Below are positions 1-7,643 of a DNA stretch of 64,000 nt, piece after piece (within the stretch, counting starts at the first letter, position 1; each line of letters opens with the position of its first letter). Position numbers and translations under genes: made by a program. The notes under the pieces are model-generated. The model was not told the origin of the DNA. It did not search any database and saw only the letters and a list, made by a program, of their open reading frames with translations. Source of the DNA: Zhihengliuella sp. (GTDB lineage: Bacteria; Actinomycetota; Actinomycetes; Actinomycetales; Micrococcaceae); the NCBI RefSeq assembly GCF_031178195.1, contig NZ_JAPSJL010000011.1, positions 1-64,000 on the forward strand, read 5' to 3'.

Positions 1-1
1 C

Positions 2-127
2 GAAGCCGAACGCGTCGCCGCCTTCCAGGACTGGCTACACCACTACAATCACCACCGCGGCCACACCGCACTCGCAGGCGCCTCACCGGCAGACCGCGTA
101 CCCAACCTCCAAGGACAGAACACCTAG
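2..127 (+). CDS. IS481-family transposase, C-terminal fragment cut by the window edge
   Basis: The first 41 codons, open at the left edge and ending in TAG, read as the tail of an IS3/IS481-type DDE transposase. The stretch with WLHHYNHHRGHTAL followed by ASPADR is the typical end of the integrase core (rve_3), where YN-x-x-RxH precedes a short proline-containing tail. Only this tail is visible, so catalytic residues and intactness cannot be judged. I could not recognise a terminal inverted repeat in the 96 bp that follow. No other mobile-element gene lies nearby. Confidence 0.8.
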   Translation, partial: EAERVAAFQDWLHHYNHHRGHTALAGASPADRVPNLQGQNT

Positions 128-211
128 CACTCCGGAGGCCGTGCGAGCGCCCCCGGTCACAGGGGACCGTGAAATCGGCAACTCCCCGCCCAATTCCGCC
201 GTCGGCGAACC

Positions 212-217
212 TATGAT
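212..217 (+). promoter_or_regulatory. -10 box (TATGAT) for a leaderless transcript
   Basis: TATGAT lies exactly 6 nt before the GTG at 224, with no Shine-Dalgarno sequence between. This spacing places transcription start at or next to the start codon. No strong -35 is visible. Confidence 0.5.
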
Positions 218-223
218 CTGACC

Positions 224-877
224 GTGACTTCCTCCTCCTCCGCCCAGCCAGAGGGCACCCGAGCGTCCCGCACGTCCTCGGTGCGCCCTTCCCGCGTCCG
301 GATGCCCCGCACCCGGTTCGTCTCCGCCGAGGCGGCCCGGCGGGATGCCGGTCACGGCGTCGCCGTCGACGTCCTGCTGGCCCGCCACGGCGAGTGCGCG
401 GTGGGCTTCTTCCGCAGCCGCGACTTCGACGTCACCATCGCGCTGCTCGCCGACGGGTCCACCGACTACGCGCCGAACACGTTCCTCGCCCCGGCACGGC
501 GGCGCGCCCTGGCGGCGGCCGGCGACGAGATCCGCGTCCCGGGGCGGGATGCCGGGAGTGGGTACGACGGCGATGCGGACCGCGGCGGCGCACCGCGCCT
601 CCTGGGCGGGACCGACGGGACGGACGGGGCGGACACGCTCCCCGTCGTCGCGCAGCCCACCGACGGCGGCGGGCCGGCGACGCCGATCGCGCGCCTGGTC
701 CGCGGAGTGGACGACTTCCGGAACGACCGCGCGCCGGTGCGGCGCGAGGAGGCGAGGTTCCTGCTGAAGCTGACCGGCGTGTGGGTCGCGGCCAGCACGG
801 TGTTGATGGGGGCCGTCTACTGGTGGGCGGTGACCGTCTCCGACGTGCCCCTCTCCGAGGTGACTGTCGGCTTCTGA
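224..877 (+). CDS. Hypothetical protein with one C-terminal membrane segment
   Basis: A 217-residue protein I do not recognise. Residues 1-30 are Ser/Arg rich. Residues about 45-105 look like a small folded domain with alternating hydrophobic strands. Residues 108-160 form a Gly/Asp-rich linker, and one hydrophobic helix lies near 186-206, close to the C-terminus. This suggests a cytoplasmic domain tethered by a tail anchor. The GTG start is favoured because a -10 box lies 6 nt upstream. It sits alone between a transposase remnant and an Lrp regulator on the other strand. Function unknown. Confidence 0.55.
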   Translation: MTSSSSAQPEGTRASRTSSVRPSRVRMPRTRFVSAEAARRDAGHGVAVDVLLARHGECAVGFFRSRDFDVTIALLADGSTDYAPNTFLAPARRRALAAAGDEIRVPGRDAGSGYDGDADRGGAPRLLGGTDGTDGADTLPVVAQPTDGGGPATPIARLVRGVDDFRNDRAPVRREEARFLLKLTGVWVAASTVLMGAVYWWAVTVSDVPLSEVTVGF

Positions 878-934
878 TCCTTCCGCCGCGTCAGCGGGCC
901 CGGGTGCACCGAGGGAGCGCCGTCGATCCGGGCG

Positions 935-1405
935 TCAGTCCTGGAGCAGGCCGCGGGTCCGGAACGGGATGAGCTGGCGCAGGAACATGGTGGTGGACGT
1001 GCGCTCGATGCCGGGGCACAGTCGGATCTGCTCGGACACGCGGTAGAGATGGTCGCTGTCGCGGGCGACGATCCTGATCCGCAGGTCCGTGTCGCCGGCC
1101 GGGGCCAGGCACTCGAGGACCTCCGGTATCTCGGCGAGGGCCGCGACGGCGTCGTCCAGCTGGGACTGCTCCACCTGCGCGTCGACGGACGCCGAGACCG
1201 GGTGGCCCAGGGCTGCGGGGGAGACCCGGATGCTGTTCTCCAGCAGCACCCCGGCGGCGGCGAGCTTCTCCAGCCGGGATTGGACCGTGCCGCGCGCGAG
1301 GCCGAGCTGCTGGGAGAGCATGAGCGTGGGCACGCGAGGATCCTCGTCGAGCGCCAGCAGGATGCGCTTGTCCGTGGCGTCGAGTTGGTAGCGCTGCGTT
1401 GACAT
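935..1405 (-). CDS. Lrp/AsnC family transcriptional regulator
   Basis: At 156 residues it has the normal Lrp/AsnC length. The N-terminal winged helix-turn-helix covers about residues 8-58 (LDATDKRILLALDEDPR, then LSQQLGLARGTVQSRLEKL). The C-terminal RAM ligand-binding domain covers about 68-145. Family members bind amino acids or related small molecules and act as dimers to octamers. The ATG is preceded by GAGGAA at good spacing. No amino-acid gene is adjacent, so its target cannot be read from context. It diverges from the small HTH gene at 1570 across a 164-bp gap. Confidence 0.92.
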   Translation of the reverse strand: MSTQRYQLDATDKRILLALDEDPRVPTLMLSQQLGLARGTVQSRLEKLAAAGVLLENSIRVSPAALGHPVSASVDAQVEQSQLDDAVAALAEIPEVLECLAPAGDTDLRIRIVARDSDHLYRVSEQIRLCPGIERTSTTMFLRQLIPFRTRGLLQD

Positions 1406-1556
1406 GGGATTCCTCGTCAGGATCGGGTGTGCTCTAACGGTAGGCGCTGCCGCGTGAGGGGCTCAAAGTATTGCGCCGCAGGGCCGTTCGTGGCGGTCGT
1501 GACGGTTGTCCGTCCACAGGTGGCCGCGTGGGATGGATGAGAGCGTTTGATGGCTG

Positions 1557-1562
1557 TAAATT
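1557..1562 (+). promoter_or_regulatory. -10 box (TAAATT) deciding the start of the mini-HTH gene
   Basis: TAAATT is followed by 7 nt and then the ATG at 1570. A possible -35 (TGGATG, 1534-1539) lies 17 bp upstream. The site supports a leaderless transcript and argues against longer in-frame starts further upstream. Confidence 0.5.
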
Positions 1563-1569
1563 CATGTGT

Positions 1570-1788
1570 ATGCGATTCATGCGACTCGAAGACGTGGCCG
1601 AGGAGCTCAACGTCAACATGCCCGTGGTCCGCGGGCTGGTGCGCTCCGGCGAGCTGCCGGCCATCCAGATCGGCGGGCGCGGCCTGTGGCGCGTGGAGCG
1701 CTCGGAGTTCGAGGCGTACGTGGAGCGCCAGTACGCCGCCTCCCGTGAGGCCGCGGAGAAGCACAAGTCGGAGCAGCCGGCCGAGTAG
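1570..1788 (+). CDS. Small helix-turn-helix protein, BldC/excisionase-like
   Basis: A 72-residue protein made almost wholly of one MerR-like/excisionase winged HTH: MRLEDVAEELNV, then SGELPAIQIGGRGLWRVER, then a charged C-terminal helix. Close relatives are conserved in Micrococcales chromosomes, and the fold is shared with the developmental regulator BldC and phage excisionases. The frame is open further upstream, but ATG 1570 fits both the family N-terminus and a -10 box 7 nt away. No integrase or phage gene adjoins it, so a chromosomal regulator is more likely than a true excisionase. Its targets are unknown. Confidence 0.85.
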   Translation: MRFMRLEDVAEELNVNMPVVRGLVRSGELPAIQIGGRGLWRVERSEFEAYVERQYAASREAAEKHKSEQPAE

Positions 1789-1829
1789 GCCGCGCCACGT
1801 GGGCGCTGCGGCGGGGGCGACGCCAGAAT

Positions 1830-1859
1830 TTGGGCCGAGGCCTGTTCCGGGGCTAATCT
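1830..1859 (+). promoter_or_regulatory. Promoter of tRNA-Ala(CGC)
   Basis: TTGGGC (1830-1835) and TAATCT (1854-1859) are 18 bp apart and end 30 bp before the mature tRNA, as expected for a stable-RNA promoter. Confidence 0.45.
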
Positions 1860-1889
1860 AGCTTTCGTCCGACTCGCAGCGGTCGGTAC

Positions 1890-1962
1890 GGGGCTTTAGC
1901 TCAGTTGGTAGAGCGTTTCGTTCGCAATGAAAAGGTCAGGGGTTCGATTCCCCTAAGCTCCA
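1890..1962 (+). tRNA. tRNA-Ala (anticodon CGC)
   Basis: A complete cloverleaf of 73 nt. The acceptor GGGGCTT pairs with AAGCTCC through a G3:U70 wobble pair, the main identity element for alanyl-tRNA synthetase. The D arm is GCTC/GAGC, the anticodon loop is TTCGCAA and the T arm is AGGGG-TTCGATT-CCCCT. The discriminator is A and CCA is not encoded. It decodes the GCG codon, which is frequent in this genome. Confidence 0.96.
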
Positions 1963-2050
1963 CATCCCGACTCCGTCGGTTTCCTGCAGGTCAGGAGGCC
2001 GGCGGAGTCTTCTGCTGTCCGGACCATCCCGCGCGTGATTTGCTAGCGGT

Positions 2051-2734
2051 ATGACGCAGAACCAGTCGCCTCCGGACTCCGTGCCGACCCAGACGCAGCC
2101 GGACCTCGCGCGGGTGCCGCTGCCCGATGTCTCGCCCACCTCCGTCGCCGACCTGGTCGACGTCGACCGCGTCATGGATCCCGGGATCCGCCCGCTCTGG
2201 CCGGGTATGCCGCGGGTGATCGGCCCCGCCTACGCGGTGCGTTGCGCCCCGGGCGACAACCTGATGATGCATGCGGCGATCTACCGTGCCGAGCCGGGCT
2301 CGGTGATCGTCGTCGACTCCGGCGGATCGCCGCTCGCCGTCGCCGGCGGTAACGTCTGCGCGGTCGCTCAGCGCCGCGGCATCGCGGCCTTCGTCATCGA
2401 CGGCAACATCCGCGACCTCCAGGAGGCCCGCGACGCGGGGTTCCCCGTCTTCGCTCGCGGCGTGTTCCCGAAACCGGGGACCAAGCACGACGTCGTCCCG
2501 TCCGGTGAGGCGGCCGTCGGGGGAGTCCGGGTGCGCACCGGCGACGTCGTCGTGGCCGACGAGGAGGGCATCGTGGTGGTCGAGGGGCACCGGGCCGTCG
2601 AGCTGCTCGACGCCGCCGCCGAGCGCGAGGCCGGTGAGGAGTCGCAGCGCCTTGACGACTGGGAGGCGGCCCACCGCCGGAAGATCGAGGCCGGCCTCGC
2701 CGCCGGGGGCGACAATTCGGGCCTGCCCGACTGA
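2051..2734 (+). CDS. RraA-like protein (HMG/CHA aldolase-type, dimethylmenaquinone methyltransferase-like fold)
   Basis: The 227-residue product belongs to the RraA/class II aldolase-like superfamily. It has the conserved GGN element (99-101) and VIDGNIRDL, whose Arg121 and Asp122 match the catalytic Arg and metal-binding Asp of 4-hydroxy-4-methyl-2-oxoglutarate aldolase. Related enzymes cleave or decarboxylate oxoacids; others, such as E. coli RraA, only inhibit RNase E. With R-D present, an enzymatic role on a small oxoacid is favoured, but the substrate is unknown. The name menaquinone methyltransferase found in databases is historical. There is no clear ribosome-binding site before ATG 2051. 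It stands alone after the tRNA gene. Confidence 0.82.
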   Translation: MTQNQSPPDSVPTQTQPDLARVPLPDVSPTSVADLVDVDRVMDPGIRPLWPGMPRVIGPAYAVRCAPGDNLMMHAAIYRAEPGSVIVVDSGGSPLAVAGGNVCAVAQRRGIAAFVIDGNIRDLQEARDAGFPVFARGVFPKPGTKHDVVPSGEAAVGGVRVRTGDVVVADEEGIVVVEGHRAVELLDAAAEREAGEESQRLDDWEAAHRRKIEAGLAAGGDNSGLPD

Positions 2735-2827
2735 CGTGCCGCTCCGGCCGGTGGTTCGCCGGGAGTTCGACTGCCCGTCAGGACAGAGTGCCGGCCCCGG
2801 CTCGGACTGCTCGGTGAGGGGTTCGGA

Positions 2828-3367
2828 CTACTCGGCGAGCAGGAGCGCCTCGGTCGCCTCCCCGTGGGCGCAGCGATCCGGGATGCCGGTGGTGTCCTCG
2901 AGCGCGACGGGCTCGGCGGAGGACTCGAACGGATCGCCGACCCTCGCCGTGCCGAGCGCGGCCGTGGTCACCGACGGCTGACCGTCGCGGAGGACGAACT
3001 CCGCGTCGTCCGGGAACAGCAGCAGCTGCGGCTCCCCGTCGTCGACCAGGGCGAAGCAGCCGCCCGGGCCCGTGATCAGGCGTCCGGACACGTCCTCGGC
3101 GTTCTCGGCCGGCTCGGTGGCCGTCAGTCCGATGGGCCCGTCGCCGACGGCCTCGACGGCGATCTCCCGATCTCCGCTGTCGGCCGCGTCTGAGGTCTCG
3201 TCCGCGGACTCCGACTCGGCGGTGGCATTCTCTGTCCCGGGCGCCGGTGCCGAAACGCCCGCGTCGCTGCCTGCGCTCTGGCCGCTGTCACCGGACCCGC
3301 AGGCCGTCAGCCCCAGCAGCAGAGCGGTGGCGGCCAGGGCCAGGGGGCGTCGGTCGAACTTCTTCAC
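2828..3367 (-). CDS. Putative secreted lipoprotein
   Basis: The 179-residue protein starts with a lipoprotein signal: charged KKFDRR, a hydrophobic core, then the lipobox LTAC with Cys23 as lipidation site. Residues 24-70 are a Ser/Ala/Glu-rich low-complexity tether. The rest (72-179) is a small unrecognised domain with two cysteines that could form a disulfide (in GGCFAL and DRCAHG). It should sit on the outer face of the membrane. The GTG start follows GAGGAGG at proper spacing. Function unknown. Confidence 0.75.
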   Translation of the reverse strand: MKKFDRRPLALAATALLLGLTACGSGDSGQSAGSDAGVSAPAPGTENATAESESADETSDAADSGDREIAVEAVGDGPIGLTATEPAENAEDVSGRLITGPGGCFALVDDGEPQLLLFPDDAEFVLRDGQPSVTTAALGTARVGDPFESSAEPVALEDTTGIPDRCAHGEATEALLLAE

Positions 3368-3423
3368 GGGGACCTCCTCGTCGGGGAACTGCTGCGAACC
3401 GGCCGTTGCTGCGGCCGCTCCGC

Positions 3424-3440
3424 CCCATCGTCTCGATGGG
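3424..3440. promoter_or_regulatory. Inverted repeat upstream of the lipoprotein gene
   Basis: CCCATCG and CGATGGG are perfect 7-bp arms around a 3-nt centre, 57 bp upstream of the lipoprotein start and about 95 bp before the NUDIX gene. It could be an operator in this divergent region. No regulator can be assigned. Confidence 0.3.
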
Positions 3441-3524
3441 TGCGTCGAACGCGTCGAAGGATCAGTACAACATTTCCGGGACCTCGGATCAGAATCGGTC
3501 CGGGCACCGCGGTCGCTGCAGCGC

Positions 3525-3530
3525 TAGTCT
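3525..3530 (+). promoter_or_regulatory. -10 box (TAGTCT) of the NUDIX gene
   Basis: TAGTCT lies 6 nt before ATG 3537 with no ribosome-binding site, the leaderless arrangement seen repeatedly in this window. Confidence 0.5.
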
Positions 3531-3536
3531 GGCCGC

Positions 3537-4016
3537 ATGCCCGTTCCCGACTTCGTCCTCCGCCTCCGCGAGCACATCGGACACGATCCGCTCTGGCTCA
3601 TCGGCGTCACCGCCGTCGTCGTCCGGCAGGACCGGGTGCTCCTGGTCCGGCGATCGGACACCGGTGCGTGGACGCCCGTCACCGGGATCGTCGACCCGGG
3701 CGAGCACCCCGCCGTCGCGGCCGTCCGCGAGGTGGAGGAGGAGGCCGCGGTGCGGTGCGACGTCGTCGGGCTCGCCGCCGTCGGCGTCTCCCCGGAGGTC
3801 GTCCATGTCAATGGCGACCGGGCGCAGTACCTCGACCACACGTTCCTCTGCCGCCACCTCGACGGGGAGCCGCGCCCGGCCGACGACGAGTCCACCGCGG
3901 CCGACTGGTTCCCCCTGGGTGATCTGCCCGAGATGCCGCAGCGCATGCGGGATCGAATCCGGACCGCCGTCGAGTACGACGGCGCGGCTCGACTCATCGA
4001 CGACCGCCCCGTCTGA
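3537..4016 (+). CDS. NUDIX hydrolase
   Basis: The product has 159 residues, with the Nudix box at 50-72: G50, E56, then REV-E-EE at 64-69 supply the Mg2+-binding glutamates. The usual Gly near the end of the box is Ala71, a mild deviation. The fold surrounds WTPVTGIVDPGEHP and a C-terminal YLDHTFLCR strand. Members hydrolyse X-linked nucleoside diphosphates (house-cleaning or nucleotide-sugar turnover), and the substrate cannot be told from sequence. It is likely transcribed alone from a leaderless promoter and is followed by the FurA-type gene after 82 bp. Confidence 0.9.
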   Translation: MPVPDFVLRLREHIGHDPLWLIGVTAVVVRQDRVLLVRRSDTGAWTPVTGIVDPGEHPAVAAVREVEEEAAVRCDVVGLAAVGVSPEVVHVNGDRAQYLDHTFLCRHLDGEPRPADDESTAADWFPLGDLPEMPQRMRDRIRTAVEYDGAARLIDDRPV

Positions 4017-4061
4017 CGCGCCTCGCGAGCGGTGTGTCGTCGCCTACACTCCCGCCTCTTA

Positions 4062-4091
4062 TCTTGACTATTTCAAGAGACCGGGCAGACT
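4062..4091 (+). promoter_or_regulatory. Fur-type operator overlapping the furA promoter
   Basis: TCTTGA (4062-4067) and TCAAGA (4073-4078) are perfect 6-bp arms around CTATT. They overlap a -35 TTGACT (4064-4069). A weak -10 CAGACT (4086-4091) lies 16 bp further and 7 nt before the GTG at 4099. Mycobacterial furA genes are autoregulated through a similar AT-rich site at a leaderless promoter, so negative autoregulation is the likely reading. Confidence 0.55.
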
Positions 4092-4098
4092 GTTACCC

Positions 4099-4530
4099 GT
4101 GACTGAAACGGTGGATCTCGAGCGAGTGCTCCGCGACGCGTCCCTGCGGGTGACGCGGCCGCGCCGCGCAGTGCTCTCCGCCGTCGCCGGGAATCCACAC
4201 GCCGACACGGACACGATCATCGAGGCCGTGCGGCAGGAGCACCCCGCCGTCTCCCATCAGGCGGTCTACGACTCGCTGCGGCTCCTGACCCGCCTCGGCG
4301 CCATCCGGCGCATCCAGCCGCACGGTCACAACGCCCGCTACGAGGCCCGCGTCGGCGACAACCACCACCACGTGGTGTGCCGGTCCTGCGGGAACATTGC
4401 CGACGTCGACTGCGCCGTCGGCGAGGCCCCCTGCCTCGCCCCGTCCCACCACCACGGCTTCGAGATCGACGAGGCCGAGGTCCTCTACTGGGGCGTCTGC
4501 CCCGACTGCAAGGACCGCCTGGCCGCCTGA
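4099..4530 (+). CDS. furA: Fur family regulator, FurA/PerR-like
   Basis: 143 residues. Residues 15-80 form the winged HTH (VSHQAVYDSLRLLTRLGAI), and the C-terminal dimerisation domain follows. Metal-site signatures are present: HHH (89-91) followed by Cys94-x2-Cys97, and a second pair Cys134-x2-Cys137, which would hold structural zinc. The ending with YWGVCPDC resembles actinobacterial FurA, a peroxide/iron sensor that usually controls catalase-peroxidase. No katG follows here; the next gene is a GntR regulator after 93 bp. The frame is open far upstream, but GTG 4099 fits the family N-terminus and the promoter spacing. Zur or another Fur subtype is less likely. Confidence 0.88.
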   Translation: MTETVDLERVLRDASLRVTRPRRAVLSAVAGNPHADTDTIIEAVRQEHPAVSHQAVYDSLRLLTRLGAIRRIQPHGHNARYEARVGDNHHHVVCRSCGNIADVDCAVGEAPCLAPSHHHGFEIDEAEVLYWGVCPDCKDRLAA

Positions 4531-4588
4531 CCCGGTTGGGGAGCGGCTCGAGGACAGAAGACCTGGAGCACCCCCTGGGCAGTAACCT

Positions 4589-4616
4589 GAGGTATTAGAC
4601 CTCGAACCAGTAGGCT
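4589..4616 (+). promoter_or_regulatory. GntR operator and -10 box
   Basis: GAGGT and ACCTC (4589-4603) form a perfect inverted repeat with a 5-nt centre. It lies just upstream of TAGGCT (4611-4616), a -10 box 7 nt from ATG 4624. An operator between -35 and -10 fits autorepression by the GntR protein it precedes. Confidence 0.5.
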
Positions 4617-4623
4617 GGGGATC

Positions 4624-5313
4624 ATGGAGAGGACACTCGGGGCCGCGCGGGACGAGTCGGACGGCCGCACCGTCGCCCGGCAGAGCTACCGGCAGCAGGC
4701 CATCGACATCATCCGTGCGCAAATCGTCTCAGGACTGCTGGCGCCCGGCGAGCTCCACTCCATCGGCAGCATCGCGGAGCGGCTCGGAGTCTCCATCACC
4801 CCCGTCCGGGAGGCGGTGCATGACCTCGCGAAAGAGGGGCTCCTGGAGATGCGCCGCAACCGGGGATTCCTGGTGCGGACACTCTCGGAGGACGAACTGG
4901 ATGAGATCGTCCACGTGCGCACTCTGCTCGAGGTCCCGGCCGTCCGGGAGATCGCCGAACGACGCCTCGTCGAGTCCTTCGAGGACCTGCGCCGGAGAGC
5001 ACGCGAGACTCAGACCCATGCCGAGGCCGGACAGTGGGAGCAGTTCCTCCGGGCGGACCGCGACTTCCATCTCAGTCTCCTGGCGGCACTCGGCAACGGG
5101 AAGCTCGTCGAGATCGTGGGCAACCTCAGGGACCAGAGCCGGCTCTTCGGCCTGGACAAGGTCGCCGGCACCTCCCACTTCCTCGACTCGACCCGGGAGC
5201 ACACCGAACTGCTGGACGTGATCGAGGCCGGGGAAGCGTCCCGGGCCGCAGAGATCATGACGGCGCATCTGCGGCACATCCGCGGTATCTGGGCCGGCCA
5301 GCCGGAACGGTAG
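4624..5313 (+). CDS. GntR family regulator, FadR subfamily (FCD domain)
   Basis: The 229-residue product has an N-terminal GntR winged HTH (about 20-88: IRAQIVSGLLAPGELHS, then IAERLGVSITPVREAVHDL) and an all-helical FCD ligand domain (about 95-218) with the RADRDFHLSLLAALGN motif. Such proteins respond to carboxylic acids or sugar acids and usually repress a neighbouring catabolic operon. No such operon adjoins, so the effector is unknown. Autoregulation is suggested by the palindrome in the promoter. Confidence 0.92.
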   Translation: MERTLGAARDESDGRTVARQSYRQQAIDIIRAQIVSGLLAPGELHSIGSIAERLGVSITPVREAVHDLAKEGLLEMRRNRGFLVRTLSEDELDEIVHVRTLLEVPAVREIAERRLVESFEDLRRRARETQTHAEAGQWEQFLRADRDFHLSLLAALGNGKLVEIVGNLRDQSRLFGLDKVAGTSHFLDSTREHTELLDVIEAGEASRAAEIMTAHLRHIRGIWAGQPER

Positions 5314-5419
5314 TCCTCTCGGGCCCAGCACGGTCGTTGCAGGGCCCGCGGGGCGTCGGCCGCTGACCGCGGACGGCCTCGGGTGCAGACCCCTCGAGCT
5401 GCAGGGGCAAACCATCCCG

Positions 5420-6061
5420 TCAGGCCCAGACGCCGCTGGAGCCGCGGCGATGGCTGCCCACCAGGTGCGTGTCGACGATCCCGATGGCCTCCATCAGGGC
5501 GAACATCGTGGTGGGGCCGACGAAGCTGAATCCCCGCTTCTTCAGGGCCTTCGACAGCGCGACCGACTCCTCCGAGCGGGACGGCACCTCGAGCCACGTG
5601 CGTGGCTCCGGCGTCGTCTCCGGCTGGAAGGACCAGACGAAGGCCGCCAGCCCGCCGTCCGCTCGGAGCGCGATGGTTGCCCGCGCGTTCGTGATCGCCG
5701 CCTCGATCTTCCGACGGTTGCGCACGATGCGTTCGTCCTGCAGGAGCCGGTCGACGTCCTCCGCCCCGAACGCGGCCACCGCGTCGGGATCGAATCCCGC
5801 GAACGCCTCACGGAACGCCGGCCGCTTGCGCAGGATCGTCGCCCAGGAGAGCCCGGACTGGAACGCCTCCAGGGTCAGCCGCTCGTACACGCCCTGCTCG
5901 TCGCGGACCGGCAGGCCCCACTCCGTGTCGTAGTAGTCCCGCAGGAGCGGGTCGCGCGACGCCCAGGCCGGGCGGGCCAGGCCGTCCGCCCCCACGACGA
6001 GGCCCGTGTCCGCGACGGGATCGCTCTCGACCGACTGGTGCGGCAGGGTAGCGTCGGGCAT
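5420..6061 (-). CDS. tag: DNA-3-methyladenine glycosylase I
   Basis: The 213-residue enzyme removes 3-methyladenine from alkylated DNA, starting base-excision repair. Family signatures are DYYDTEWG (42-49), EAFQSGLSWATILRKR (65-80) and KRGFSFVGPTTMFAL (174-189). In E. coli Tag a zinc snap uses Cys4, His17, His175 and Cys179. Here the matching positions appear to be Pro31, Tyr44 and Ser203, with only His199 kept, so zinc binding is probably lost. ATG 6061 is preceded by GGAGGAA; longer starts upstream are not needed. About 20 residues precede the conserved core. Confidence 0.93.
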   Translation of the reverse strand: MPDATLPHQSVESDPVADTGLVVGADGLARPAWASRDPLLRDYYDTEWGLPVRDEQGVYERLTLEAFQSGLSWATILRKRPAFREAFAGFDPDAVAAFGAEDVDRLLQDERIVRNRRKIEAAITNARATIALRADGGLAAFVWSFQPETTPEPRTWLEVPSRSEESVALSKALKKRGFSFVGPTTMFALMEAIGIVDTHLVGSHRRGSSGVWA

Positions 6062-6282
6062 GGTTCCTCCGGAGACGTCGGGAGCGGGATGGCTCCATCC
6101 TGCCACTGCGGCGGTCTGTGCCGACGAGGCTGCCGACGTGCTGTGGATAACACCAAACGTTTGCCCAGGCCGCTGCCCATCCCCTGTGGCGTGCGAGACA
6201 ATGGGGAAGAAGCAGCGCCGGCAGCTGGTTGAACACACCGTTGCTCCACCCGTTGCACCGCTCCCCACCGCAGAAAGTACCG

Positions 6283-7563
6283 ATGCAGACTCCTGCCACA
6301 CCGCAGACAGCCACGTCGCTCCTGACCGGGCGCCGGCTGCTCGTCGCCGTCGTCGCCCTCGCCATGGGCGGATTCGGCATCGGCGCCACCGAGTTCACGA
6401 TCATGGGCCTCCTCCAGGAAGGCGCGGTGGACCTCGGCGTCCGGAACGAGGACATGGGCCTGCTCATCACCGCCTACGCCCTGGGCGTGGTCGTCGGTGC
6501 CCCGACGCTGACCGCACTCGGGGCGCGGGTGCCGAAGAAGACGATGGTCCTGTGGCTGATGGGGTTCTTCACCATCGCGAACGTGTCGTCCTTCTTCGCG
6601 CCGACCTACGAGGTCATGGTGCTCACCCGGTTCCTGTCCGGCCTCCCGCACGGGGCCTACTTCGGCCTCGCCGCGATCCTGGCGGCGACGCTGGTGCCGC
6701 CCACCATGCGGGGGCGGGCCATCGCATGGATCTTCCTCGGCCTCGCGGCGGCCAACGTGGTCGGCGTCCCGGCACTCACCTGGATCGGGCAGTGGCTCGG
6801 GTGGCGGTCGATGTTCGTGGCGGTCGGCATCATCGGCGTGCTGACGTGGATCCTCATCAAGGTCAACGTGCCCTTCAGGCCCTCCCACGCCGAGGCCAGC
6901 ATCCGTGCAGAGCTCTCGGCGCTCAAGAGCGGGGGCGTGTGGGTCGCCATGCTCACGGGCGTCGTCGGCTTCGGCGGGTTCTTCGCCGTCTACTCGTACA
7001 TCAGCCCGATCCTGACTGACGTCACCGGACTGCCGATCACCGTCGTGCCCGTGGTCCTGGGTCTCTACGGGCTCGGCATGGTGGCCGGCAACCTCGTCGG
7101 CGGTCGCCTGGCCGACTGGTCGGTCTTCGGCAGCCTCTACATCTCCCTGGGTTCCATGGCCATCGTCATGACGACGTTCGGCCTGGTCTCGCCGATCCCG
7201 TGGCTCGCCATGGTCTTCGTGTTCATCATGGGCGGCGTCGGCTCGCTCCTCGCCCCCGGGCTGCAGTCGCTCCTCATGGACTCGGCGCCGCGCGCGCAGT
7301 CGCTCGCGTCGTCGCTGAACCATTCGTCGCTCAACGTGGCCAACGCCCTCGGAGCCGCCCTCGGCGCAGAGGTTATCCGCGCGGGGCTGGGCTACCAGGC
7401 GCCGGCCTACGCCGGAACCATCCTGGCGCTGATGGGTCTGGCCCTCGCGCTGTTCGCGGGGTGGCTGCACCGCCGCCGCACCTCCTCGCCCGCCGACGGG
7501 ACGGCATCGGCGGGCGGGGCCGCCGTGGCGAGCGCCCCGGCGGCGCGGACGACGTCGGCGTAA
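6283..7563 (+). CDS. MFS transporter, AraJ/DHA1-like
   Basis: 426 residues with about 12 hydrophobic segments. The first helix has GGFGIGATEFTIMGLL and is followed by the loop motif LGARVPKK. A longer helix break near residue 200 separates the two halves. This AraJ/YdhP-like group is proton-driven and often exports sugars, drugs or purine analogues; the substrate is unknown. ATG 6283, with GAAAG upstream, is preferred over a TTG at 6229. The C-terminal 30 residues are Ala/Ser-rich cytoplasmic tail. It is divergent from tag. Confidence 0.88.
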   Translation: MQTPATPQTATSLLTGRRLLVAVVALAMGGFGIGATEFTIMGLLQEGAVDLGVRNEDMGLLITAYALGVVVGAPTLTALGARVPKKTMVLWLMGFFTIANVSSFFAPTYEVMVLTRFLSGLPHGAYFGLAAILAATLVPPTMRGRAIAWIFLGLAAANVVGVPALTWIGQWLGWRSMFVAVGIIGVLTWILIKVNVPFRPSHAEASIRAELSALKSGGVWVAMLTGVVGFGGFFAVYSYISPILTDVTGLPITVVPVVLGLYGLGMVAGNLVGGRLADWSVFGSLYISLGSMAIVMTTFGLVSPIPWLAMVFVFIMGGVGSLLAPGLQSLLMDSAPRAQSLASSLNHSSLNVANALGAALGAEVIRAGLGYQAPAYAGTILALMGLALALFAGWLHRRRTSSPADGTASAGGAAVASAPAARTTSA

Positions 7564-7643
7564 CCGCGCGACCGCGCCGCCGCGGGCCGGCGCAGGGGAG
7601 AGCGGTTGGCCTCCCGCGAGCGCCCGAGTCGCCGGGCCGGGGC

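Noticed and set aside
1-1890. Possible mobile island: transposase end, excisionase-like HTH, tRNA
   Set aside because: No integrase, no tRNA 3'-end repeat and no change in base use was seen. The small HTH protein is a normal chromosomal gene in this group.
6154-6163. CAAACGTTTG palindrome between tag and the MFS gene
   Set aside because: Only 10 bp, with no LacI-type regulator nearby and no second copy; too weak to annotate.
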